From contig DASXTS010000308.1 in assembly GCA_036505275.1 (NCBI GenBank), forward strand, positions 1 to 9,219: a stretch of 9,219 bases of DNA, read 5' to 3'. The notes under the pieces were generated by a model that saw only the letters and a list, made by a program, of their open reading frames with translations, was not told where the DNA came from and ran no database searches. Below are positions 1-5,480 of the stretch, in pieces. Source of the stretch: DASXTS01 sp036505275. Its GTDB lineage: Bacteria; Actinomycetota; Actinomycetes; Mycobacteriales; Pseudonocardiaceae. Positions within the stretch are counted from its first letter, which is position 1. Each line of letters opens with the position of its first letter. The position numbers and the translations under genes were made by a program.

Positions 1-411
1 ACGCTGTTCGGGCTGCACTCGCCGGCCCGGCTGTTCCCGCCCGGCGAGCATGCCGCCGCCAGGGACCGTGCGGTGGCCGCGGCCCTGGCCTCCCTGCAGG
101 CCCATCTGGCCGAGCCGCTGGAGGACGTGCTGGCGCGGGACGTGCACGGGCGTCCCTGCTTGGACGCGGCCACCCCGTACGACCTGGAGTGTTCGCTTCG
201 GATGCCAGGCGGCCACATCTTCCATGCGGATCTGGACTGGCCGTGGCTGGAGGACGAGGAGTCGGCGGACAGCCCGAGCCAGCGGGTCGGCGTCGCGATC
301 CACGGGTGCCACCGGGTGCTGCTGGCCGGCGCGGGCAGCAGGCGCGGTGGCGGGGTGAGTGGGCTCGGCGGGCTGCACGCGGCCCGTGCCGTGCTGGAAA
401 CGCCGCCCTAG
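1..411 (+). CDS. FAD-dependent oxidoreductase, phytoene desaturase-like (C-terminal part, 5' truncated)
   Basis: This is the last 136 residues of a flavoprotein that begins before the window; the frame is open from base 1 to a TAG stop. Two stretches fit the C-terminal end of the phytoene-dehydrogenase-like (COG1233) amine-oxidase-fold family. The first is PYDLE followed by GGHIFHADLDWPW (residues about 59-82), resembling the substrate-side motif of these enzymes. The second is GAGSRRGGGVSG (about 110-121) followed by a helix ending HAARAVLE, the usual C-terminal FAD-contacting motif. Family members oxidise or isomerise polyprenoid or other hydrophobic substrates with FAD; the substrate here cannot be told. 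The N-terminal dinucleotide-binding domain lies outside the window. The gene converges on the next one, and their stop codons share the palindrome CTAG. Family assignment is fairly sure; specific function is unknown. Confidence 0.8.
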   Translation, partial: TLFGLHSPARLFPPGEHAAARDRAVAAALASLQAHLAEPLEDVLARDVHGRPCLDAATPYDLECSLRMPGGHIFHADLDWPWLEDEESADSPSQRVGVAIHGCHRVLLAGAGSRRGGGVSGLGGLHAARAVLETPP

Positions 412-914
412 CCGGCCCGGCCCACGGCCTGCAGTCGCGGCCGGGGGGCCCGCTCGACGACCGCGGCCCGGTGGACGGGTGTGGCGCCGGCCGATCCGGC
501 CATCAGCGCACGCGGTGTCACTGGCTGCGAGACTGTCCGCGACACTGTCCGCGACACCGCATCAGGCCGCGCCGGCAGCTGCCGGGGCTTGACGATGGTC
601 GGGTTGCGCTTGCCGAATGGGCTGGGCGACGGCTTCGGGCGCGGCTTGTGCCAAAGACTGTCGCCGATCAGGTGGTGGTGTGCGGACAGCCAGACCGGGC
701 ACGGCCAGCGCCGCCGCCGAAACCATCCCGAGCACTGCGGGCAGCGCCCGTCGTCGTCGGGCTGGTGGCTGGTGAGCAGCTCGCGCCAGCCGTCGGTCAT
801 CCGGCGGATCTCGGTGCGGGCGAGCCTGACGAGGCTGCTTGGCTCGGCGCAGCTCGCCTCCTCGCTCACCAGTTCCAGTCTGTCGAACAAGGCGCTCCGG
901 AGCCGCTGCTCCAT
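408..914 (-). CDS. Conserved-type hypothetical protein with Cys/His-rich core
   Basis: A 168-residue protein of unknown function. The N-terminal half (1-50) is helical and charged and includes a LVRLARTEIRRM stretch. The core at residues 56-84 holds C58, C61, C72 and H79-H81 (CPxC, ten residues, C, six residues, HHH) and could bind a metal in a zinc-ribbon-like way, though this is not proven. The rest is a basic, Pro/Arg-rich, probably disordered tail with two copies of a 12-bp in-frame repeat giving SRTVSRTVS. From memory, similar short proteins with a GRCPxC and RRRRxPCxVW core occur in Pseudonocardiales genomes, but I cannot search for them. The ATG start is well fixed: a 9-base Shine-Dalgarno AGGAGGTGA lies 6 bases upstream. 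The TAG stop overlaps the stop of the convergent flavoenzyme gene by 4 bases. Confidence 0.75.
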   Translation of the reverse strand: MEQRLRSALFDRLELVSEEASCAEPSSLVRLARTEIRRMTDGWRELLTSHQPDDDGRCPQCSGWFRRRRWPCPVWLSAHHHLIGDSLWHKPRPKPSPSPFGKRNPTIVKPRQLPARPDAVSRTVSRTVSQPVTPRALMAGSAGATPVHRAAVVERAPRPRLQAVGRAG

Positions 915-920
915 CGCCGC

Positions 921-929
921 TCACCTCCT
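921..929 (-). promoter_or_regulatory. Strong ribosome binding site for the Cys/His-rich protein
   Basis: The minus strand reads AGGAGGTGA, a nine-base match to the 16S anti-Shine-Dalgarno sequence, with 6 bases before the ATG at 914. This is the best ribosome binding site in the window and supports both the reality and the start of this otherwise unrecognised gene. Confidence 0.85.
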
Positions 930-1089
930 AGGTAGCCGGATGTGCTATCGGCCAGCCGGAGCGACTGTCGTAGGCCTGGTGGCCAGGTTCATCCCGAGGT
1001 GGGAAATCGCCGGCCGGCGGCTCACGCTGCGGTTGTCCTCGGCCGGCGGCGCGCTCACCGGTTCGGCCCAGGCGATGCCCGAAATGCCG

Positions 1090-1126
1090 GACGGCCGAGC
1101 CGGCATTTGCCACCGGCCCGGCCGTC
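1090..1126 (-). terminator. Terminator-like hairpin downstream of the GlsB/YeaQ-family gene
   Basis: Arms 1090-1103 and 1113-1126 pair over 14 positions with a single A/C mismatch (1098/1118) around a 9-base loop. The hairpin begins 11 bases after the stop of the minus-strand gene at 1138-1404. There is no U-tract, which is common for actinobacterial intrinsic terminators. A second, competing 9-bp perfect hairpin (1082-1090 with 1100-1108) shares the 1100-1103 arm, so the two cannot form together. Termination is inferred from position and stem strength only. Confidence 0.5.
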
Positions 1127-1137
1127 GCTCGATTCAG

Positions 1138-1404
1138 CTATCTCGTGACCCTGCGGCTGGTGATCATCCGGTACCCGGCGAGCAGGATCAGTGACCCGAG
1201 TAGGGCCAATAGCCATGTGCGGAGGTCGAAGAAGTCGCCGAGCCCACCGCCGAAGATTGCGGAGCCGATCACGCCCCCGAGCAGCGCGCCGAGAGTGCCG
1301 ATCCCCATTGTGATGAGAATCCCACCGGGGTCGCTGCCTGGCATGATCAGCTTCGCAAGGGCTCCAACGACCAGCCCCAGAACGATGAAGCCGAGGATGC
1401 CCAT
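1138..1404 (-). CDS. GlsB/YeaQ/YmgE family stress-response membrane protein
   Basis: A small 88-residue integral membrane protein with three hydrophobic segments at about 1-20, 29-51 and 62-81. It is rich in glycine and has the family's typical layout: MGILGFIVLGLVVGALAK, then a short MPGSDPGG turn, then GIGTLGALLGGVIG. It ends in a short basic tail (SRRVTR). The family (transglycosylase-associated protein, Pfam Transgly_assoc) is widespread and often induced by stress; the biochemical role is not known, and the transglycosylase link is by name only. Length matches the usual 80-90 residues. The ATG is supported by GGAGGT four bases upstream (1409-1414). It appears to be a single-gene unit with a hairpin just past its stop. 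I looked for a general-stress sigma factor promoter upstream and did not find a convincing one. Confidence 0.92.
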   Translation of the reverse strand: MGILGFIVLGLVVGALAKLIMPGSDPGGILITMGIGTLGALLGGVIGSAIFGGGLGDFFDLRTWLLALLGSLILLAGYRMITSRRVTR

Positions 1405-1559
1405 TCCTACCTCCGAGCCATTGCCGGTTGATGCGTTCAGCGTGCGCTCACCACGGGAAACCCGCGACTCGAGCGGATGTTTGCCGCCGTTCTGCCCAAT
1501 GCGTGCTGCGCCGACCGGGTGGGCGAGTTGCAGCCTTCGGGTTGACGGCCGGTTGCGCT

Positions 1560-1592
1560 GGGTAGGTGTCGGGTAGGTGTCGGGTAGGTGTC
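1560..1592 (+). repeat. Three perfect tandem copies of an 11-bp repeat
   Basis: GGGTAGGTGTC is repeated three times without a gap (1560-1570, 1571-1581, 1582-1592). The unit is 11 bp, close to one helical turn, and not a multiple of three. Copies stacked on one face of the helix would suit cooperative protein binding between two divergent genes, but replication slippage is equally possible. It lies 135 bases upstream of the ATG at 1727 and 156 bases upstream of the ATG at 1404. Confidence 0.9.
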
Positions 1593-1636
1593 ATAGCCAC
1601 CAGCCGATCGAGTGCCTTACGGCCAGCCATCTCGGT

Positions 1637-1649
1637 GTCCACAGTGGAC
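1637..1649. promoter_or_regulatory. Candidate operator palindrome
   Basis: GTCCACAGTGGAC is a perfect 6-bp inverted repeat around one central A. It sits in the divergent gap about 78 bases upstream of the plus-strand ATG and 45 bases from the 11-bp tandem repeat. A regulator binding site is possible. A single such palindrome in GC-rich DNA can also arise by chance. Confidence 0.25.
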
Positions 1650-1711
1650 GAATCTGGCAGCGATGCTCGCGGCCGGCCGCCCGGCCGGTTTACCCTGGGC
1701 GGGCAACCTAC

Positions 1712-1718
1712 AAGGAGG
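1712..1718 (+). promoter_or_regulatory. Ribosome binding site that decides the start at 1727
   Basis: AAGGAGG lies 8 bases before the ATG at 1727, and a second AGGAGG (1721-1726) directly abuts the ATG. The in-frame ATG/GTG codons further upstream lack such a signal and would read through the tandem-repeat region, so 1727 is chosen. Confidence 0.75.
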
Positions 1719-1726
1719 CGAGGAGG

Positions 1727-2038
1727 ATGGCAGCTGCCCCGTCAACGCAGCTCACCACCCCGAACGTCAGCGTGGACGTAGGGCTAGCCCCACCCGAGAT
1801 CATCCGATTCCGTCGCCGGGGGTTCTCCGGCGACTACTACCAGGCGCTCGGCGCCGCCGCGCAGGTTCGGCTCCGGTTGCTCGCCACGCTGCACGCTCGC
1901 AGCGAATTGAGCGGCTCGGAGTCCCGCGAGTCGGCACGTCAGCGCCTGGTGGCACAGCAGCACCAGGTCTGGCAGCAGCTCCAGTGGCTGGTCGACGAGA
2001 TGCGCAGGCTGGACGAGGCGGGTAACGCCGAGCGCTAA
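1727..2038 (+). CDS. Small hypothetical protein (103 residues), helical
   Basis: I do not recognise this protein. The first 20 residues are Ala/Thr/Pro-rich and probably disordered. A basic, aromatic stretch follows (IIRFRRRGFSGDYYQ, about 25-39), and then one or two long amphipathic helices (about 40-98) rich in Arg, Gln and Leu that include WQQLQWLVDEMRRLDE. There is no signal peptide or membrane segment, so it should be cytoplasmic; a helical hairpin or coiled-coil protein that binds a partner or nucleic acid is possible. The start is set by AAGGAGG at good spacing. The gene stands alone on the plus strand downstream of a 322-base gap. Its TAA stop overlaps by 4 bases the stop of the convergent molybdoenzyme gene. 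The strong ribosome binding site and coding-like composition make it likely to be real. Confidence 0.7.
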   Translation: MAAAPSTQLTTPNVSVDVGLAPPEIIRFRRRGFSGDYYQALGAAAQVRLRLLATLHARSELSGSESRESARQRLVAQQHQVWQQLQWLVDEMRRLDEAGNAER

Positions 2039-4281
2039 CCGGCTGTCACCTGCACCGGGATGCCGTTGAGCACGGCGTTGCCGGACAGCGGATCGAGCTG
2101 GTTGCCGTCGGCGAGAACATTGGTGTTCACCCCGGGGTGTTCGGCGGCAACGGCCATCCGGGCGCCCTTTGCGCTGTGGCCCCAGCCGTGCGGGATGGAG
2201 ACCACGCCGGTCATGATGTCGTCGGTGACCTCAACCGGCACCCGGACCGAGCCTGCGGTCGAGCTGACCACTGCTTGCCCGCCGTCGGCGAGGCCCAGTC
2301 GCTCGGCGTCCCGTGGGTGCACCAGCATCGTGCAGCGGTCGCGGCCCTTGACCAACGGCTGTAGGTTGTGCATCCACGAGTTGTTGGACCGCAGCTGGCG
2401 GCGTCCGATCAGCACCATGCCACCGTTGGCGCCGCGGTTGAGCGCGGCCTGCAGCCGGGGCACGTCGGTGATGATGGCCTGCGGCGCGAGTTCGATGCGG
2501 CCGGACGGTGTGCGGAGCACCTCGGGAATGCGCGGGCGAAGCGGGCCGAGGTCCACGCCGTGCGGGGTGCGCTCCAGCACGCTGAGGGTCAGGCCGTCCG
2601 GCCGGGCGCCGAAGTGGTCACCGTACGGCCCGGCCCGCAGCAGCAGGTCGAGCAGCCGCTCCGGGCCGGTGCGCGGCGCCAGCGCGGCGAGCAGCTCGTC
2701 GGCGTCGCGTCCGGCGAGTGGGGACCCCGCGACGGACTGGTCCATGCCGAGCAGAGTTCTGGCGGCGAGCTCGTCCAGCGCGGCGGTGTCGGATGCCGCT
2801 CCCTGACCAGCGACGATCGCGGTCAGCCGCAGCAGGATCTGCCACTCGTCGAGCATGCCGCCGGCGATCGGGAAGATCGGTGGTGAGTAGTTGGCCACGT
2901 TGCGCACCGCGAGCTGGCCGAACGCCACGTCGTAGTGCGACCGCTGGGTCGGAGGCGGCACCGGCAGCACTACATCGGCGTGCCTGCTGGTCTCGTTGAC
3001 GTAGACGTCTACGGAGACGACGAGGTCGAGCCCGTCCAGCGCGCGGTCCAGTCGCCCGGCGTCCGGGGTCGACAGCACGGGGTTGCCGGCGATGGTGAGC
3101 AGCGCCCGGATCTGGCCGTCGCCAGGGGTCTCGATCTCCTCGGCGAGGCAGGCTACCGGCAGCTCGCCGAAGGTCTCCGGCGCGCCGCGGACCCGGCTGC
3201 GCCAGCGGCCGAACCTGACCCCCTTGCCGCGGCCGCCCGACCCCTGGGCGTTGCGCTGCGCGGCGGCGGCCAGCGGGAACATCGCGCCGCCCTCGCGGTC
3301 CAGGTTGCCGGTCAACACATTGAGCACGTCGACCAACCAGCTCGCCAGGGTCCCGAACTCCTGAGTACAGCTGCCGATCCTGGCGTACACCGCGGCGCGC
3401 GGCGCCGCGGCCAGCTCGCGGGCCAGCCGGCGGATCGTGGCGGCGTCGATGCCGCACACCGGTGCCACCGCCTCCGGGGCAAAGTCGGCGGCCAACGCGG
3501 CCACCTCGGCGACCCCACTGGTGTGCTCGGCTAGCCGGCCAAGGTCGATCAGTCCGTCCGAGACCAGCACGTTGACCAGCGCAAACAGCAGGAGCGCGTC
3601 GGTGCCTGGCCGGATGTAGTGGTGCTCGTCGGCGGCTTGGGCGGTCCTGGTGCGCACCGGGTCCACGACGACGAGCTTGCCGCCGCGCTCGCGCAGCGCC
3701 CGCAGCCGGCCACGCATGTCCGGCGCCGTGAGCAGGCTTCCGTTGGAGACCAGCGGGTTGGCGCCGAGCATGAGCAGCAGGTCGGTGCGGTCGACGTCCG
3801 GGATGGGCACCGAGAGCATGGTGCCGAACATCAGACCCGCGCTGACCTGCTTGGGCATCTGATCGACCGTGCTCGCCGAATAGACATTGTGGCTGCCCAG
3901 AGCGCGCACCAGGACCGCGTTGTACAGCGTGCCGGACAGGTTGTGCACGTTGGGGTTGCCCAGGTACACCGCGACGGCGTCGCGGCCGTGCTCGGCGATG
4001 ATCGGCGGCAGCCGCCGGTCGATCTCGGCGAACGCGTCCTCCCAGGTCGCTTCGGCCAGCTCGCCGCCGCGGCGCACCAGCGGGGTGTGCAGCCGGTCGG
4101 GATCATCGTCGAGGTGCTTGAGCCCGGTGGCCTTCGGGCAGATGTAGCCGTGGCTGAACACGTCCTGCGCGTCGCCGCGCACGGATACCACCTCTCGGCC
4201 GCTCGTCTCCACCTCCAGACCGCAGGTGGCCTCGCAGAACGGGCAGGTCCGGTAATGCAGCGCGGTCACCAATGCAGTCAC
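2035..4281 (-). CDS. Molybdopterin-dependent oxidoreductase, [4Fe-4S]-containing (DMSO reductase family)
   Basis: A 748-residue enzyme of the bis-MGD DMSO-reductase/formate-dehydrogenase superfamily. It starts with the Fe-S motif C13-x2-C16-x3-C20-x27-C48, followed by P49-K50 as in electron-carrying members. Typical molybdopterin-domain stretches follow: YSASTVDQMPK (134-144), LMLGANPLVSN (170-180), KLVVVDPVRTRTA (202-214), TIAGNPVLSTPD (396-407) and ETSRHADVVLPV (430-441). The C-terminal dinucleotide-binding domain holds RRQLRSNNSWMHNL (627-640) and SIPHGWGH (695-702). No twin-arginine signal is seen, so it is probably cytoplasmic. The metal-ligand region around 133-138 has no Cys or Sec, unlike formate dehydrogenases and assimilatory nitrate reductases. 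No partner subunit or cofactor gene is nearby; substrate is unknown. The GTG start at 4281 is the earliest possible because an in-frame stop lies four codons upstream; GGAGGT (4294-4299) is 12 bases away, which is rather far. Mycobacterial homologues of similar length are annotated only as possible oxidoreductases. Confidence 0.93.
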   Translation of the reverse strand: MTALVTALHYRTCPFCEATCGLEVETSGREVVSVRGDAQDVFSHGYICPKATGLKHLDDDPDRLHTPLVRRGGELAEATWEDAFAEIDRRLPPIIAEHGRDAVAVYLGNPNVHNLSGTLYNAVLVRALGSHNVYSASTVDQMPKQVSAGLMFGTMLSVPIPDVDRTDLLLMLGANPLVSNGSLLTAPDMRGRLRALRERGGKLVVVDPVRTRTAQAADEHHYIRPGTDALLLFALVNVLVSDGLIDLGRLAEHTSGVAEVAALAADFAPEAVAPVCGIDAATIRRLARELAAAPRAAVYARIGSCTQEFGTLASWLVDVLNVLTGNLDREGGAMFPLAAAAQRNAQGSGGRGKGVRFGRWRSRVRGAPETFGELPVACLAEEIETPGDGQIRALLTIAGNPVLSTPDAGRLDRALDGLDLVVSVDVYVNETSRHADVVLPVPPPTQRSHYDVAFGQLAVRNVANYSPPIFPIAGGMLDEWQILLRLTAIVAGQGAASDTAALDELAARTLLGMDQSVAGSPLAGRDADELLAALAPRTGPERLLDLLLRAGPYGDHFGARPDGLTLSVLERTPHGVDLGPLRPRIPEVLRTPSGRIELAPQAIITDVPRLQAALNRGANGGMVLIGRRQLRSNNSWMHNLQPLVKGRDRCTMLVHPRDAERLGLADGGQAVVSSTAGSVRVPVEVTDDIMTGVVSIPHGWGHSAKGARMAVAAEHPGVNTNVLADGNQLDPLSGNAVLNGIPVQVTAG

Positions 4282-4465
4282 GCCCTGAGGCTAACCTCCC
4301 CGCGTGTCCGCGTCTTCAGACACATGAATTGGACGTTTCGGCACATCGGTCGGCGACCCGACCGGCGGACACGCGCGACCCGACCGGCGAACACGCGCGA
4401 CCCAACCGGCGGACACGCGCGACCCGACCGGCGAACACGGGCGGCCACGCCGGGGCGGTTATGCG
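4282..4465. other. 184-base gap between two minus-strand genes, repeat-filled
   Basis: This gap lies between the MDR oxidoreductase stop and the molybdoenzyme start. About half of it is the 22-bp tandem repeat array (4355-4442). A 7-bp stem (4347-4353 with 4358-4364, loop CGAC) overlaps the edge of the array. The remaining roughly 65 bases upstream of the molybdoenzyme are less GC-rich (a stretch near 4320-4340 contains ATGAATTGG), which could hold its promoter, but no clear -35/-10 pair is visible. Confidence 0.6.
4355..4442. repeat. Four tandem copies of a 22-bp repeat
   Basis: Units are 4355-4376, 4377-4398, 4399-4420 and 4421-4442, with no spacers. The plus-strand consensus is GACCCGACCGGC followed by G[GA]ACACGCGC. 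Units 1 and 3 read GGAC and units 2 and 4 read GAAC at the variable position. Unit 3 also has GACCCAACC and unit 4 ends GGGC. The alternation suggests that a 44-bp two-unit block was duplicated. The 22-bp period is two helical turns, so equivalent sites face the same side of the DNA. Confidence 0.93.
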
Positions 4466-5413
4466 TCACACATCGAGGACGAGCTTGCCGACGGTGGCCC
4501 GCGAGCGCAGATCCTGGTGCGCCCGGCGGGCGTCGGCGAGGGGGTAGCGACCGCCGACGATCACGCGCAGCTCGCCGCGCTGCACCATGCCGAGCAGCTC
4601 GGCCATCGGCTCGTGCAGCATCGGCGGCCTGGTGAGCAGGTGCACCAACCAGAAGCCCATGACCGTCAGCGACCTGGCCATGAGCGCCCCCGGCTCGATC
4701 GGCTTCGGCGGCTGCCCGGACGCCTGGCCGTATGCGATCAACCGGCCAAGCGGCGCGAGCGCGGCCAGGCTCGCGTCGAACGTGGGCCCGCCGGTCATCT
4801 CCAGCACGATGTCGACCTTCTTGCCGCTGTTGGCCTCCTGCAGAGCGGCCTTCAGGTCCTCGGCCCGCGAGTCCACCGCAACGTCGGCGCCCAGCTCGAC
4901 GGCCAGCGTCCGCTTCTCCACGGTGGACGCCACAGCAATGATCCGGCCGGCGCCGAAGATCCTGGCGAGCTGCACGGCGAGGGTGCCGACGCCACCGGCC
5001 GCGGCATGCACCACTACGGACTCGCCGCGCTGCATCCGTGCGCAGGTGCGCAGCAGGTGCCACGCGGTCAGGCCCTGCGCGAGCAGCGCGAGCGCCACAC
5101 CGCCGTCCAGGTCCTCCGGGATCTCGAAAATCGCCGCCGGGTGGGCCAGCGCCTTCTCCGCGTAGCCACCGGAGGCGACGAATGCGGCCACCCTCGTGCC
5201 GTCGGCGCGCCGACCGACCACCTCGCCGCCGGGGATCATCGGCAGCTTTTGCTGGGCCAGGTAGGAGTCCTCGGTCTGATGGGTGTCCGCGTAGTTCACC
5301 CCGGCCGACTCGACTGTGATCAGCTCGAGCCCGCCAGTGGGCTGCGGCTCGGGCACGTCGGTCAGGGTGAGAACCTCGGGGCCGCCGAACTCGGTGATCT
5401 GGATCGCCCGCAC
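4466..5413 (-). CDS. Zinc-free quinone oxidoreductase / MDR-family NADPH oxidoreductase
   Basis: A 315-residue medium-chain dehydrogenase/reductase of the quinone oxidoreductase (QOR) type. The N-terminal GroES-like domain opens RAIQITEFGGPEVL and contains ESAGVNYADTH (35-45). The nucleotide-binding domain carries HAAAGGVGTLAVQLAR (136-151), the usual AxxGGVG NADPH loop, then GADVAVD (175-181) and LIAYGQASG (225-233). The cysteines that bind structural or catalytic zinc in alcohol dehydrogenases are absent. Such enzymes use NADPH to reduce quinones or activated double bonds; the substrate is not predictable. The start is uncertain. GTG at 5413 gives the family-typical N-terminus MRAIQ; GTG at 5443 would add ten atypical residues. 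Neither has a good ribosome binding site. The gene follows the ferredoxin reductase by 67 bases on the same strand, so co-transcription is likely. Confidence 0.88.
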   Translation of the reverse strand: MRAIQITEFGGPEVLTLTDVPEPQPTGGLELITVESAGVNYADTHQTEDSYLAQQKLPMIPGGEVVGRRADGTRVAAFVASGGYAEKALAHPAAIFEIPEDLDGGVALALLAQGLTAWHLLRTCARMQRGESVVVHAAAGGVGTLAVQLARIFGAGRIIAVASTVEKRTLAVELGADVAVDSRAEDLKAALQEANSGKKVDIVLEMTGGPTFDASLAALAPLGRLIAYGQASGQPPKPIEPGALMARSLTVMGFWLVHLLTRPPMLHEPMAELLGMVQRGELRVIVGGRYPLADARRAHQDLRSRATVGKLVLDV

Positions 5414-5480
5414 GGCATGGCACACTACGCCGGCGCGCAGCACCGCGGCCCAGCTCTCTCGCCGGATCCCTTGCCGGGCG

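Larger units (their letters stand above)
915..1137. other. Intergenic region with hairpins, no gene seen
   Basis: This 223-base gap lies between two minus-strand genes. I see no convincing coding sequence. Apart from the ribosome binding site at its left edge it holds a 12-bp perfect palindrome CGCCGGCCGGCG (1008-1019), which is weak evidence in such GC-rich DNA, and the overlapping hairpins listed separately at 1082-1126. The promoter of the gene at 914 should lie here if it is not read through from upstream, but I cannot pick out convincing -35/-10 boxes. Confidence 0.6.
1405..1726. other. 322-base divergent intergenic region with repeats, no gene seen
   Basis: This gap separates the divergent small-membrane-protein gene (minus) and the 103-residue gene (plus), so promoters for both should lie here. 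It contains a three-copy 11-bp tandem repeat (1560-1592), a 13-bp interrupted palindrome (1637-1649) and a GC palindrome GCGGCCGGCCGC (1669-1680), followed by a possible TACCCT box (1691-1696). An open frame on the minus strand (1448-1642) exists, but it runs through the tandem repeat and lacks a recognisable domain, so I do not call it a gene. Confidence 0.6.

Noticed and set aside
1008..1019. 12-bp GC palindrome as an operator, with a similar one at 1669-1680
   Set aside because: Such CGGCCG-type palindromes are expected often by chance in DNA this rich in G and C.
928..1113. Minus-strand 61-codon open frame between the two small genes
   Set aside because: It is Arg/Gly-rich, overlaps the hairpin region, has no convincing ribosome binding site and shows no domain.
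1405..1480. General-stress sigma factor promoter (GGTTT...GGGTA type) for the GlsB/YeaQ-family gene
   Set aside because: A GGGTTT occurs on the minus strand near 1455-1460, but no GGGTA-like -10 box follows at 15-17 bases.
1448..1642. Minus-strand 64-codon open frame in the gap
   Set aside because: It spans the 11-bp tandem repeat, has no recognisable domain, and its start has no good ribosome binding site.
2368..3534. Several plus- and minus-strand open frames inside the molybdoenzyme
   Set aside because: They overlap the conserved molybdopterin-binding motifs of the true frame and have Arg/Pro/Ala-rich shadow composition.
4355..4442. CRISPR array
   Set aside because: The 22-bp units are contiguous with no unique spacers, and no cas genes are present.
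3619..4635. Plus-strand open frame of 338 codons
   Set aside because: It is antisense to the molybdoenzyme start and the MDR gene end and reads through the tandem repeats as an Arg/Thr-rich sequence; no domain is visible.
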